A stretch of DNA of 64,000 bases from Tissierellales bacterium (GTDB taxonomy: Bacteria > Bacillota > Clostridia > Tissierellales > Sedimentibacteraceae), in contig JAHDQO010000010.1 of the NCBI GenBank assembly GCA_018433765.1, forward strand, positions 116,919-180,918, given 5' to 3'. Position numbers and translations under genes: made by a program. Shown piece after piece: positions 37,724-48,312 of the stretch (positions within the stretch are counted from its first letter, which is position 1; every line of letters begins with the position of its first letter). The notes below the pieces were generated by a model. That model saw nothing but the letters and a program-made list of their open reading frames with translations, did no database searches and was not told where the DNA came from.

Positions 37724-39523
37724 ATGATTAATAACAAGTACAAAGAAGTAAATCCTGAAGAAACAGTTAACCGAATACGAAGTATATTAAACAACATAGG
37801 AATTATGCCTGTTGAAACAAAATGGTTTAATTCAGCAGAAAATTTTTATTCAGTTAGAATAGAAATACCTAATACTGATATAGGAACAAATGGTAAAGGT
37901 ACTACTCATTTATTTGCTCTTGCTAGTGCTTATGCAGAACTAATGGAAAGAATTCAAAATATGTCACCTTTTAAATTATCAATAGATTTAGATGAAAAAT
38001 CTTATGTTAAAGAAGGTTTTTATTTCCTCAATGATGAAAAAGAAATTACTACAGATGAATTTATAAATGAAAAAAATGATTGGCTACAGGAACAAATTAA
38101 ATACAATGGACTAGATAATAACAAAGAAAAATTAAATGTATTAGCAGCATTGTGGGATCAAATATCTTATGATTCAAGAAAAAATACTTTTGTAGGCACA
38201 CCGCTACAAAATCTAGAAACCAAAGAAATAACATACGTTCCTCAAATCATGCTTTCAAAAATGTATATGTCAAATGGGATGTGTGCAGGAAATAAAAAGG
38301 AGGAAGCATTAGTTCAAGGCATATCAGAAGTTATAGAAAGGTATGTAAATAAAAAAATAATAAAAGAAAAGATTACTCCTCCAGATGTTCCCTTAGAATA
38401 TTTGATAAAATATCCAAATATCATAAAAATGATAAAAACAATACAAACAAAAGGGCCATACACATTAATGATAAAAGATTGTTCATTAGGAGAAAACCTA
38501 CCTGTTATAGGAGCAATTCTACATAATAGTGTAAAACAAAGTTATTTTGTTAAATTTGGGTCATTTCCAGATTTTGAAATAGCCGTAGAACGTACATTGA
38601 CTGAGATGATGCAGGGACAAAATATTGAAAACATGAGAGGAATGAGTAATTTTATCAGCAGTGATAATTCCAGCAGTGACCAAAATATTTTAGGAATACT
38701 AGTAAATGGCATAGGAGATTATCCATTAGAAGTTTTTGAAAGTCAACCAACATATGAGTTTAATCCTAATGCATTTATAAAATTTAACAGTAATTTAGAA
38801 ATTATTGAATACTATAAAAAACTTTTCAAAAATAAAAATAAAACAATATATATAAGAGATGCAACATGTTTTGAATTTCCAACATATCAAGTAATAGTTC
38901 CAAACTTTAGTGAAATAGAAGAATTTAACAACGAAGAATCTTTAGTAAAGTATTTTAAATACAAGGAAATCAAAAAAAAGTTGCTTAAGTTAGATGAGCT
39001 ATGCGATGAAGAGAAAAAAGATATTATTCAAATAATAATAAACAACTTTCATATTAATTCAAAACCTGCAAAACTAATAGGAATTTTGGATGAAAAAAGA
39101 TATCCTTGGTATTATCATAGTACGGGTCAATTACTTACTTTGCTGTACTGTCAGATTAAAGACTATGATAATGCATACAAAATATATCATAATTGGCTTA
39201 AACTAAATGTATTTAATCAAAATAATAATGAAAGAAAATTATTTTCTTTAAACAACTATTTAAAATTAAAAAAAGAAAATAAAAGTATAGAACAAATAAA
39301 AAACTTTATGAGCAAATATTACCAGAAAGATATTGTAAATGATATAATTGAAAATTACGAAAGTAAAAATAATGCATTTATTAAAAATAAGCCAATTAAA
39401 TGCTTTGATTGTAAAAATTGTATATATAAAAATGAATGTAAAAAATACAACAACAATCAATTATATTTAAATATAAAAAATAAAATTAATTCAAATAGAG
39501 TAATAGCAGAATCATTGACCTAA
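37724..39523 (+). CDS. YcaO-domain protein with C-terminal helical region and Cys cluster
   Basis: A 599-residue protein. The YcaO ATP-dependent cyclodehydratase/thioamidation-type domain spans about residues 45-430, with NGKGTTHLFALASAYAELMER (nucleotide-binding Glu residues near 72-75) and SNGMCAGNKKEEALVQG near 183-199. The length and the helical, TPR-like region after residue 490 resemble E. coli YcaO, linked to RimO-dependent methylthiolation of ribosomal protein S12. At the end Cys560, 563, 566 and 572 form CX2CX2CX5C, a likely metal or Fe-S site. No precursor-peptide gene or partner cyclase is adjacent, so a RiPP role is not supported. AAGAAGG precedes the ATG. Confidence 0.82.
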   Translation: MINNKYKEVNPEETVNRIRSILNNIGIMPVETKWFNSAENFYSVRIEIPNTDIGTNGKGTTHLFALASAYAELMERIQNMSPFKLSIDLDEKSYVKEGFYFLNDEKEITTDEFINEKNDWLQEQIKYNGLDNNKEKLNVLAALWDQISYDSRKNTFVGTPLQNLETKEITYVPQIMLSKMYMSNGMCAGNKKEEALVQGISEVIERYVNKKIIKEKITPPDVPLEYLIKYPNIIKMIKTIQTKGPYTLMIKDCSLGENLPVIGAILHNSVKQSYFVKFGSFPDFEIAVERTLTEMMQGQNIENMRGMSNFISSDNSSSDQNILGILVNGIGDYPLEVFESQPTYEFNPNAFIKFNSNLEIIEYYKKLFKNKNKTIYIRDATCFEFPTYQVIVPNFSEIEEFNNEESLVKYFKYKEIKKKLLKLDELCDEEKKDIIQIIINNFHINSKPAKLIGILDEKRYPWYYHSTGQLLTLLYCQIKDYDNAYKIYHNWLKLNVFNQNNNERKLFSLNNYLKLKKENKSIEQIKNFMSKYYQKDIVNDIIENYESKNNAFIKNKPIKCFDCKNCIYKNECKKYNNNQLYLNIKNKINSNRVIAESLT

Positions 39524-39537
39524 TGATTCTGCTATTA
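39501..39537 (+). terminator. Hairpin at the ycaO stop codon, probable terminator
   Basis: A near-perfect sixteen-base stem, TAATAGCAGAATCATT / AATGATTCTGCTATTA, that includes the stop codon region and ends in an AT-rich rather than pure T tail. Confidence 0.55.
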
Positions 39538-39681
39538 TATAATCAAAACTTATGGAAATTATAAAAATAAGTTGTAAAGAATTGGAAAGATAATATATAA
39601 TTAAGTACATGCATTTTTTATTTATTATTAATGACTAAAATAATAAGTTAGTCTTTGAGCTAAAAGAAAGGAATTATTAAT

Positions 39682-41220
39682 ATGAAAGATGAATCGTATG
39701 TATTGTCTATTGATTGTGGCACGCAAAGTATAAGAGCTTTATTATTTAATTCAAAAGGTAAATTATGCTTAAAAACTCAAAAAAATTTCAACCCATACAT
39801 TTCATTAGAGCCTGGGTGGGCAGAAGCAGATCCAGTAATGTTTTGGAATAATTTAGTCGATGTCATTAAAGAAGCTAATAAACTCAATAAGAATCTTTTA
39901 GAAAAAGTAGAGGCACTTTCAGTTACAGCTCAAAGAGACACTTGTGTATTAGTTGATAAAAGAGGACATCCTCTAAGAAATGCTATTATATGGGTAGATA
40001 GAAGGAGAGCATCGACAGCAAAACCCATGAAAAAAAAGTATGAAATATTAAAGAGAGTACCAAGATTAAAAGATATAATTAAAGATTATAGTAGAACATG
40101 TCATGCACATTGGATTCAAGAAAATGAAAAAGAAATCTGGGATAAAACATATAAATTCTTGCAATTATCAACATATTTAAATTATAAGTTAATAGGTGAA
40201 TTCAAGGATAGCGTGGCTTCAGCAGTTGGTCATATTCCCTTTGATTATAAAACAAAACAATGGGACAAAGGATTAAAAAGTGAATTATTTCAAATAAATG
40301 AAGAAAGACTATATGAATTAGTTAAACCATGCGAGATATTAGGATTCCTAACTAAACAAGTTTCAGAAGAATTAGGATTACCTCAAGGTTTACCTGTTAT
40401 AGCGTCAGGCACAGATAAAAGCTGTGAAATAATAGGCGCAGGCTGCTTAGACAATAATACAGGCAGTGTTTCTATGGGTTCACAAGCAACAATTCAAACT
40501 ACAGCTAAAAAATACTATGAAGTTAAACCTATTGTATGTCCTCCTTTTCCATCAGTTATACCAGAAGCTTTCAATCCTGAAATAATAATATATAGAGGCT
40601 TTTGGATGATAAAGTGGTTTCAAAACGAATTTGCTTATAAAGAAGAACAGCAAGCTAAGATTAAAGGAGTACCAGCTATTGAATTATTGAATCAAAGATT
40701 AGAAGAAATACCTCCTGGCTCAGATGGATTAATGCTTCAGCCTTATTGGGGTAAAGAATTATTAAGACCAGAAGCTAAAGGTTCAATAATAGGCTTTGAA
40801 GATGAGCATACAAGAATACATATATATAGAGCGATAGTTGAAGGATTAGGTTATGCATTACTTGAAGGCATTGAAGAAATAGAAAATAAATCTAAATATA
40901 AATTAGAAAAAATAGCATTGACAGGGGGTGGTTCTCAAAGTGATACAATTTGTCAAATAGCTGCTAATATATTCGGTAGAGAAGTATATAAAGTACAAAC
41001 TTATGAAACTTCGGGTTTAGGTGCAGCTATGGCTTCATTTGTAGGAATAGGCAAATATAAAGATATATATGATGCAGCATTACATATGGTGCATCCAAAG
41101 GTTTTTTTTAAGCCAGTAAAGAATGATGCTGATATTTACAGAAAATTATACAATAGAGTATATAAAAGAACTTATAAAAATCTCAAGAATTTGTACAAAG
41201 AAATACATGAAATAATATAA
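39682..41220 (+). CDS. FGGY-family carbohydrate kinase
   Basis: A 512-residue sugar kinase of the glycerol/xylulokinase superfamily. SIDCGTQSIRALLFNSKG forms the phosphate-1 loop; WVDRRRAS and GTDKSCEIIGAG fit the second part; TGGGSQSDTICQIAANIFG is the adenosine motif near the C-terminus. Which sugar or polyol is phosphorylated cannot be told from these motifs. AAAGGAATTATTAAT precedes the ATG. The acetyltransferase gene follows after 44 bases, probably in the same transcript. Confidence 0.88.
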   Translation: MKDESYVLSIDCGTQSIRALLFNSKGKLCLKTQKNFNPYISLEPGWAEADPVMFWNNLVDVIKEANKLNKNLLEKVEALSVTAQRDTCVLVDKRGHPLRNAIIWVDRRRASTAKPMKKKYEILKRVPRLKDIIKDYSRTCHAHWIQENEKEIWDKTYKFLQLSTYLNYKLIGEFKDSVASAVGHIPFDYKTKQWDKGLKSELFQINEERLYELVKPCEILGFLTKQVSEELGLPQGLPVIASGTDKSCEIIGAGCLDNNTGSVSMGSQATIQTTAKKYYEVKPIVCPPFPSVIPEAFNPEIIIYRGFWMIKWFQNEFAYKEEQQAKIKGVPAIELLNQRLEEIPPGSDGLMLQPYWGKELLRPEAKGSIIGFEDEHTRIHIYRAIVEGLGYALLEGIEEIENKSKYKLEKIALTGGGSQSDTICQIAANIFGREVYKVQTYETSGLGAAMASFVGIGKYKDIYDAALHMVHPKVFFKPVKNDADIYRKLYNRVYKRTYKNLKNLYKEIHEII

Positions 41221-41264
41221 AATAATATTAAATTAATAAATTTATTTTATCTGAGGTGAGAAAT

Positions 41265-42395
41265 TTGAGTTTAATTAAAATAGAAATTGTTACAACTAAA
41301 TCACAAGAAAAAGATTTTATAAAAGTACCATGGAGTATATATCGGGATGATCAGTGCTGGGTGCCTCCATTAATATCTGATTTTAAGAAGTCAATAAGGG
41401 GAGAAAATAATATGTTGAGTAAGAGCGGTCCATTTACTCTTATAGTAGCATATAAAAATGATATTCCATGCGGTAGATTATGCGTTGGTATAAATGAACA
41501 TTTGAATGAAGCTAAAAAATATAAAGAAGGATATATTTCTTTATTTGAATGTATTGCTGACAAAGAAGTAGCAGATAAATTGCTTAGTTTTGCAGAAGAA
41601 TGGCTTAAGAAAAAGAATATGGAAAGGATAATAGGGCCTTTATCTTTACCCGGTGGAGATGATAATAGAGGATTTATAATAGATAACTTTGATGATCCTA
41701 CTTTAGTAATGAATACATATAATAAAGAATATTATAATGATTATTTTACTGATTATGGGTTTCGTAAATATTTAGATTGCTATGCCTATAAAGTAAACAT
41801 ATCTGAAGGTATAAATGAAAGATACCAAAATCTTGTTCCATATGCTATGGAAAAATATAAATTTAAGTTAAATAAACTAGATTTAAATAACATAGATAAA
41901 GAAATGATGGATATTAAAAGTATAATTGAACAAGCTATGCCTGAAGAGTGGGATGATTTCATACCACCTTCTGAAGAAGAAATTAAAATAATAGCCGAAC
42001 AGTTAATTCCTGTAGCTGATCCTGATCTTATTTATATAGCAAGAACTAATGAAGGTAAACCTATAGGATTTAACTTAACAGTTCCAGATTACAACCAAGT
42101 ACTCAAGCATATGAATGGAAGAGTCTTTCCAACAGGATTTTTAAAATATATTTTAAATAAGAAAAAGATTAACAGAGCTAGATTTTTTGTATTATTTGTT
42201 GTTCCTGAATATAGAAAAAAAGGTGTTTCTTCTGCAATTTATCTAAATTCATTTAAATCAGTGCTAGATAAAGGTTATGAATATGCAGAAGGATCAACTA
42301 TATGGGAATATAATGATATTATGATGAGAGATATAGAAAGATTTGGTGGTAAAAAATATAAAACATATAGAATTTATAAAAAAGTTATAGGATAA
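41265..42395 (+). CDS. GNAT-superfamily acetyltransferase-like protein
   Basis: About 376 residues. It matches a large, poorly described group of double-GNAT-like proteins, with FIKVPWSIYRDDQCWVPP at the N-terminus, GPLSLPGGDDNRGF in the middle and, in the C-terminal domain, VPEYRKKGVSSAIYLNSF as the acetyl-CoA binding segment. The acceptor is unknown. I prefer the TTG at 41265 because the in-frame GTG at 41256 is inside the CTGAGGTGAG ribosome site. Confidence 0.78.
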   Translation: MSLIKIEIVTTKSQEKDFIKVPWSIYRDDQCWVPPLISDFKKSIRGENNMLSKSGPFTLIVAYKNDIPCGRLCVGINEHLNEAKKYKEGYISLFECIADKEVADKLLSFAEEWLKKKNMERIIGPLSLPGGDDNRGFIIDNFDDPTLVMNTYNKEYYNDYFTDYGFRKYLDCYAYKVNISEGINERYQNLVPYAMEKYKFKLNKLDLNNIDKEMMDIKSIIEQAMPEEWDDFIPPSEEEIKIIAEQLIPVADPDLIYIARTNEGKPIGFNLTVPDYNQVLKHMNGRVFPTGFLKYILNKKKINRARFFVLFVVPEYRKKGVSSAIYLNSFKSVLDKGYEYAEGSTIWEYNDIMMRDIERFGGKKYKTYRIYKKVIG

Positions 42396-42400
42396 AATAA

Positions 42401-42424
42401 AAGAGACGTAATCGTCTCTTTTTT
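42401..42424. terminator. Bidirectional terminator between GNAT and Met-rich genes
   Basis: AAGAGACG / CGTCTCTT stem with A-rich and T-rich sides. Confidence 0.85.
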
Positions 42425-42442
42425 ACATAAATAGTTCTATGC

Positions 42443-42757
42443 TTAATAGTTGTTATTATTGTTGTTATCAGGCATAGGCATTGGCATAGGCATTGGCATC
42501 TGTCCATCCATGCAGTACATATGTTGCATGCAATTCATTTGATTCATTTGGTTCATGCACATCTGATTCATGCACATGCACATACACATTTGATTCATAC
42601 AATTCATTTGCATTTGGTTCATTTGGTTCATTTGATTCATCTGATTCATTTGATACATACCATTCATTTGGTTCATGTCATCCATGCTTCTCATGCCATC
42701 ATGAGGTTGCATGCAGTCCATGTTATTATTTGAGTTATAACCATATATATTTTCCAT
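42443..42757 (-). CDS. Methionine/asparagine/glutamine/cysteine-rich repeat protein
   Basis: A 104-residue low-complexity protein with 31 Met and 8 Cys by my count. The core is runs of the triplet Met-Asn-Gln interrupted by Met-Cys alternation (MCMCMCM), then alternating Met-Pro and a poly-Asn tail. It has a GGAGG site six bases before the ATG, so translation is credible. MxxM and CxxM spacing could bind copper or other soft metals, and the Asn/Gln-rich repeat could assemble into fibres or a coat; both are inference. I do not recognise a family. No signal peptide. Overlapping frames on the other strand are repeat artefacts. Confidence 0.75.
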   Translation of the reverse strand: MENIYGYNSNNNMDCMQPHDGMRSMDDMNQMNGMYQMNQMNQMNQMNQMQMNCMNQMCMCMCMNQMCMNQMNQMNCMQHMYCMDGQMPMPMPMPMPDNNNNNNY

Positions 42758-42890
42758 AAATAACCTCCATATCTTTTACTAATAATATACGCAGAATTAT
42801 TACAATAGTGAAAAGAATACTTAATAAATTTCTTTAAATTTGACAAATTTTTAGATATTAAATATAATTTTTAAACAAAAGGAGTATGAA

Positions 42891-43874
42891 ATGAAATATA
42901 TAAATACAAATTGGGATATACCATTTTACAATTTTGCTTTTGAAGAATATTTAATGTCACACATGCCACAAGATAGTTATGTGTTTTTTTATATACATAA
43001 ACCTTCAATTATAGTTGGAAAACATCAAAATACTTTAGAAGAAGTAAATAAGGAATTTGTAGAAAAAAACAATATAATTGTTGCTAGAAGACTTTCTGGC
43101 GGTGGAGCTGTTTATCATGATAAAGAAAATTTAAACTTTTCTTTCATACATAAAGCTGACAAAAGTGATGTAAATAATTTTGTTAAATTTACTAAACCTG
43201 TGATTCAGGCATTAAATGAATTAGGTGTTAATGCAGAATTATCAGGAAGGAATGATATTCTAGTAGATGGAAAGAAAATATCAGGAAATGCACAGTGTTA
43301 TAAAAATGGAAGGCTTTTGCATCATGGTACATTATTATTTAATACTGATATGAGCAATTTAGTTAAAGCTCTAAAAGTTAAAGAATTAAAAATAAAATCT
43401 AAAGGTATAAAATCAATAAGAAGCAGAGTAGCAAACATTAAAGATTACATAAATAAAAATATGACTATTTATGAATTTAAAGATTATTTGATTAAAAATT
43501 TTAGTAGATCTTCTGAGATCAGCGAATACTTGTTAACGGATTATGATTTAGCATATGTGAATAAGAAAGCAGAAGAAAAATTTAGTACTTGGGATTGGAA
43601 CTGGGGAGAATCACCAGAGTTTGAAATACAAAAGATAAAAAAATTTCATTTTGGATTAATTGATTTAAGATTAAACATTAAAGGGGGATGTATTAAAAAT
43701 TGCAAAATATATGGAGATTTCTTTGCTAAAGAGGATATTACTAGTTTGGAACAGCAATTAATTGATATACCATACAAAGAAGAAAACATAAAACTAACTT
43801 TATCAGAAATAAATTTAAATGATTATTTTTCAAACATTACAATAAATGAATTTGTTAAATTTGTTTTTGATTAA
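42891..43874 (+). CDS. lplA: Lipoate-protein ligase A family protein
   Basis: A 327-residue ligase. The catalytic domain has ARRLSGGGAVYHDKENLNFSF and NDILVDGKKISGNAQ, with the catalytic Lys in this second block. A C-terminal accessory domain (about residues 245-327) is present as in LplA. It attaches free lipoate to E2 or GcvH proteins via lipoyl-AMP. No lipoate-dependent complex is encoded in the window. A terminator follows. Confidence 0.92.
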   Translation: MKYINTNWDIPFYNFAFEEYLMSHMPQDSYVFFYIHKPSIIVGKHQNTLEEVNKEFVEKNNIIVARRLSGGGAVYHDKENLNFSFIHKADKSDVNNFVKFTKPVIQALNELGVNAELSGRNDILVDGKKISGNAQCYKNGRLLHHGTLLFNTDMSNLVKALKVKELKIKSKGIKSIRSRVANIKDYINKNMTIYEFKDYLIKNFSRSSEISEYLLTDYDLAYVNKKAEEKFSTWDWNWGESPEFEIQKIKKFHFGLIDLRLNIKGGCIKNCKIYGDFFAKEDITSLEQQLIDIPYKEENIKLTLSEINLNDYFSNITINEFVKFVFD

Positions 43875-43948
43875 AAAAAACAAATGATTTAAGTTAATAT
43901 TTTAATGAATGCTGGTCGGAAAATGCAAACCAATAGTTTGTTCATAAA

Positions 43949-43977
43949 AAAATGCAGGTTTACTCCTGTATTTTTTA
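43949..43977 (+). terminator. Rho-independent terminator after lplA
   Basis: AAAATGCAGG / CCTGTATTTT stem (one G-U) and six T. The remaining about 230 bases up to the guaB promoter are AT-rich; I see no riboswitch or gene there. Confidence 0.8.
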
Positions 43978-44211
43978 TATAATCTTACAATGAAGATTAA
44001 TCAATACAACAAGCAAGCATTAAAAAATAGTAAAATACTATAGTAACAAAACAAATATTACTAAAGCAATTGATATAAGTAATATAACATAATCTATTTT
44101 TATTACAACTTTAAAAGTCAAAATATACAATGTTATTTATAAATATTAACTAATTAATAAGAAAAGAATTATATTGTTATTAAAAAGATAAAAAATGTTT
44201 ATAAATAGATA

Positions 44212-44240
44212 TTGACATACGGATAAACTTTTGTTAATGT
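44212..44240 (+). promoter_or_regulatory. Possible promoter for guaB-guaA
   Basis: TTGACA, 17 bases, then TAATGT, a weak -10. It lies 88 bases before the guaB start. No purine or ppGpp riboswitch fold is recognisable in the leader. Confidence 0.45.
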
Positions 44241-44294
44241 AGTTAAAATAAATACAAATATAAGTAATATACTCTTAAGCTTTTATATAGCTAA

Positions 44295-45785
<1,491 letters not shown>

Positions 45786-45807
45786 TATTAGGAAATTGGA
45801 GGCAGCG

Positions 45808-47340
45808 ATGATATTAATACTTGATTTTGGAGCACAGTATAGTCAGTTAATAGCTAGAAGAGTTAGAGAAGCTAAAGTATACTGTGAAATAATTCCATAC
45901 AACTATAATATACAGAAAATAAAAGAAAAAAATCCAGAGGGTATAATACTTTCCGGAGGACCAGCAAGTGTATATGTTGATAATGCACCAAAAGCTGACC
46001 CAGCAATATTTGAACTTGGCGTTCCTGTATTAGGTATATGCTATGGAGGTCAGTTTATAGCTCAAACCTTTGGAGGCAAAGTAACGAGAGCTGATTCAAG
46101 AGAATACGGAAGAATTAAACTAGATATTATTAACGAAAAAGAATTATTTAAAGATATAGAGCAAGACACACTTTGCTGGATGAGTCATACAGATTATATA
46201 GAAAAATGTCCTGAAGGATTTGAAATAACAGCTAAATCAAATACATGCCCTGTAGCTGCAATGAAAAACGAAGAAAAGAAAATATATGCAGTTCAATTTC
46301 ATCCAGAGGTTGAGCATACGGAAAAAGGTAAAGAGATAATAAACAATTTCTTATATAATGTTTGTAAATTACAGCCAAATTGGGATATGGGAAGCTTTGC
46401 AGAAAAAACAATACAACAAATAAAACAGCAAGTTGGAAATAAAAAAGCCTTATGTGCACTTTCAGGAGGAGTAGATTCTTCTGTAGCAGCTGTATTAGTT
46501 CATAAAGCTATAGGAAAAAATCTTATATGTGTTTTCGTTGATCATGGACTATTGAGGAAAAATGAAGGCGACCAAGTTGAGAAAATATTTAAAGATAAAT
46601 TTGATATGAATTTAGTAAGAGTCAATGCAGGCGAAAGATTTTTAGGAAAACTTAAAGGAGTATCTGATCCTGAAACAAAAAGAAAAATTATAGGCGAAGA
46701 ATTTATAAGAGTTTTTGAAGAAGAAAAACAAAAACTTAAAGAAGAATTTGGTCACATTGATTACCTTGTGCAAGGAACAATATATCCTGATGTAATAGAA
46801 AGTGGAACAAATACAGCAGCAGTAATAAAAAGTCATCATAATGTCGGGGGATTACCAGAAGATGTAGACTTCGAACTATTAGAGCCGTTAAGACAGCTTT
46901 TCAAAGATGAAGTAAGAGAAGTAGGAAGAGAATTAGGAATACCGGCAGAAGTAGTAGAAAGACAGCCATTTCCTGGCCCGGGACTTGCTATAAGAGTATT
47001 AGGAGAAATAACAGAAGATAAGCTTGAAATAGTAAGAGAAGCTGATTATATATTTAGAGATGAAATTAGAAAAGCAGGACTCCAAAATCAAATATGGCAG
47101 TACTTTGCATGTTTGCCAAACATAAGAAGTGTAGGAGTAATGGGTGATGAAAGAACATACACTCACACAATTGCACTTAGAGCAGTTACAAGTTCAGACG
47201 GCATGACATCAGACTGGGCTAGAATACCACACGAAGTATTAGAAAAAATATCAAACCGTATAGTAAATGAAGTAGATAATGTAAATAGAATAGTTTATGA
47301 TATAACAAGTAAACCACCAAGTACTATTGAGTGGGAATAG
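45808..47340 (+). CDS. guaA: GMP synthase (glutamine-hydrolysing)
   Basis: A 510-residue enzyme aminating XMP to GMP. The class I amidotransferase domain has the nucleophile Cys in GICYGGQF and His/Glu in QFHPEVEH. The ATP-pyrophosphatase domain has [12 protein letters not shown], and the dimerisation domain ends PPSTIEWE. I use the ATG at 45808 because the in-frame TTG at 45796 lies in the TTGGAGGCAG ribosome site. The end of this gene borders the AbiE insertion described below. Confidence 0.97.
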   Translation: MILILDFGAQYSQLIARRVREAKVYCEIIPYNYNIQKIKEKNPEGIILSGGPASVYVDNAPKADPAIFELGVPVLGICYGGQFIAQTFGGKVTRADSREYGRIKLDIINEKELFKDIEQDTLCWMSHTDYIEKCPEGFEITAKSNTCPVAAMKNEEKKIYAVQFHPEVEHTEKGKEIINNFLYNVCKLQPNWDMGSFAEKTIQQIKQQVGNKKALCALSGGVDSSVAAVLVHKAIGKNLICVFVDHGLLRKNEGDQVEKIFKDKFDMNLVRVNAGERFLGKLKGVSDPETKRKIIGEEFIRVFEEEKQKLKEEFGHIDYLVQGTIYPDVIESGTNTAAVIKSHHNVGGLPEDVDFELLEPLRQLFKDEVREVGRELGIPAEVVERQPFPGPGLAIRVLGEITEDKLEIVREADYIFRDEIRKAGLQNQIWQYFACLPNIRSVGVMGDERTYTHTIALRAVTSSDGMTSDWARIPHEVLEKISNRIVNEVDNVNRIVYDITSKPPSTIEWE

Positions 47341-47446
47341 TACAAATCATTATTTATATTATTTCTATTTACTCTATAGTATAGAAGAAAGTTAACATTA
47401 TTTGTATTATTCATATTAGTAACTTTTATAAATAAATTTTAATATC

Positions 47447-47481
47447 AGAGATTACCTGTAATAGATGGTAGTCTCTTTTTA
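47447..47481 (+). terminator. guaA terminator (repeat copy 1)
   Basis: AGAGATTACC / GGTAGTCTCT stem around a TGTAATAGAT loop, followed by five T. Confidence 0.85.
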
Positions 47482-47525
47482 TTTAGCATTTGTAAGTTAG
47501 TTAATGGTATAATTTATTCATTGTC

Positions 47526-47626
47526 GCACCATTTGTGAGACAATTAAGCTGGACAAATATTTTATTAATTTATCTAAAGTTGAAACAATAGAAGAAAGAG
47601 AATTCAATATTAAAATTATAAGTTAA
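47526..47626 (+). pseudogene. Decayed fragment of DUF1016 (YhcG-type) N-terminal domain, copy 1
   Basis: One frame reads APFVRQLSWTNILLI and, after a one-base shift at about 47567, continues NLSKVETIEEREFNIKI before a stop. This is the signature helix region of the DUF1016 N-terminal domain of YhcG-like PDDEXK nucleases, whose usual form has LSWTHNLLIL...EEREFY. No start, no catalytic domain. Confidence 0.65.
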
Positions 47627-47653
47627 AATTATCTAGTTTTTAAGTTAAAATTA

Positions 47654-47697
47654 TTGACTTTTATGCTTGTTAGTATTAATATTATAAGCATAAAAGT
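47654..47697 (+). promoter_or_regulatory. AbiE promoter with 12-base inverted-repeat operator
   Basis: ACTTTTATGCTT (47657-47668) and AAGCATAAAAGT (47686-47697) are perfect inverted repeats 17 bases apart. They overlap TTGACT (47654-47659) and AT-rich -10 candidates between 47677 and 47685, and end just before the abiEi ribosome site. AbiEi antitoxins are known to repress their own operon by binding inverted repeats, so this is the likely operator. Confidence 0.7.
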
Positions 47698-47718
47698 TAA
47701 TAAATAGGTGGTGATTTG

Positions 47719-48312
47719 GTGAGGAAAGTAGAAAAAATAATAGAGTTAGCAAAAAAAAATAATGGAATTGTCACCAGTGCAATGATAAGCAAAAACAATA
47801 TAAATAGAGGATTCCTAAATTATTTATGTGAAAAAGGGAAACTGGAAAAAACAGCAAGAGGAGTATATATATTACCGAATATATGGGAAGATGAATTTTT
47901 TAACTTACAAGCAAGATTTAAAAAAGGAATTTTTTCTCATGAAACAGCTTTGTTTTTGTTGGAATTGACAGACAGAACACCAATGAAATATGACATGACC
48001 TTTCCTTCCACATATAATTTAACAATGGCTAAAAAACACTTTGTTTTATGTCATCAAAGTAAAAAAGAAATATATGAAAAAGGAATTATTCAAACCCAAA
48101 GTCCTAGTGGAAATGAATTAAATATTTATTGTGCTGAAAAAACTTTATGTGATATACTACGTCCTCATGCTAATACAGACATACAAATCGTTTCGCAAGC
48201 CTTTAAGCAATACGGTAATTCAAGTTCAAGAAACATACCGCTTTTATCTAAATTTGCAAAAGAATTAAAGGTGATAGAAAAAGTTCGTTCTTATTTGGAG
48301 GTTTTACTATGA
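47719..48312 (+). CDS. abiEi: AbiEi-family antitoxin
   Basis: A 197-residue type IV antitoxin and autorepressor. The N-terminal winged helix (about residues 1-50) has GIVTSAMISKNNINRGFLNYLCEKGKLEKTARGVYILPN-type residues, followed by the AbiEi C-terminal domain with FSHETALFLLELTDRTP and NIYCAEKTLCDILRPH. I prefer the GTG at 47719 because its spacing behind AGGTGGTGA equals that of the dnaX start; a TTG lies one codon earlier. The stop overlaps the abiEii start by four bases, as in other AbiE pairs. Confidence 0.9.
   Translation: MRKVEKIIELAKKNNGIVTSAMISKNNINRGFLNYLCEKGKLEKTARGVYILPNIWEDEFFNLQARFKKGIFSHETALFLLELTDRTPMKYDMTFPSTYNLTMAKKHFVLCHQSKKEIYEKGIIQTQSPSGNELNIYCAEKTLCDILRPHANTDIQIVSQAFKQYGNSSSRNIPLLSKFAKELKVIEKVRSYLEVLL

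Larger units (their letters stand above)
47329..47626 (+). repeat. Direct repeat copy 1 flanking the AbiE module
   Basis: From the last codons of guaA (GAGTGGGAATA) to 47626. It shares with 49305-49598 a TTTGTATTATT(C/T)ATATTAG(T/C)AACTTTTAT block, a terminator hairpin, TTTGTAAGTTA and CAATTAAGCTGGACA, in the same order. Similarity looks like three quarters or more, with a gap of about 35 bases in this copy. Confidence 0.75.

Noticed and set aside
37672..37731. A 19-codon frame (MYRTLQYKVIYNKK start) before ycaO as a leader or RiPP precursor
   Set aside because: The AAGGAG upstream is 15 bases from the ATG, too far. There is no core-peptide character (no Cys/Ser/Thr-rich end), and ycaO has its own AAGAAGG site.
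42493..42759. Plus-strand frames rich in His/Ile/Leu or Ser/Asp/Phe opposite the Met-rich gene
   Set aside because: They are the antisense reading of triplet-like repeats; no ribosome site, whereas the minus-strand gene has GGAGG at ideal spacing.
43911..43950. Possible riboswitch-like sequence in the lplA-guaB gap
   Set aside because: GCTGGTCGGAAAATGC looked suggestive, but no conserved core of purine, preQ1 or PRPP/ppGpp riboswitches could be assembled; only the following terminator is clear.
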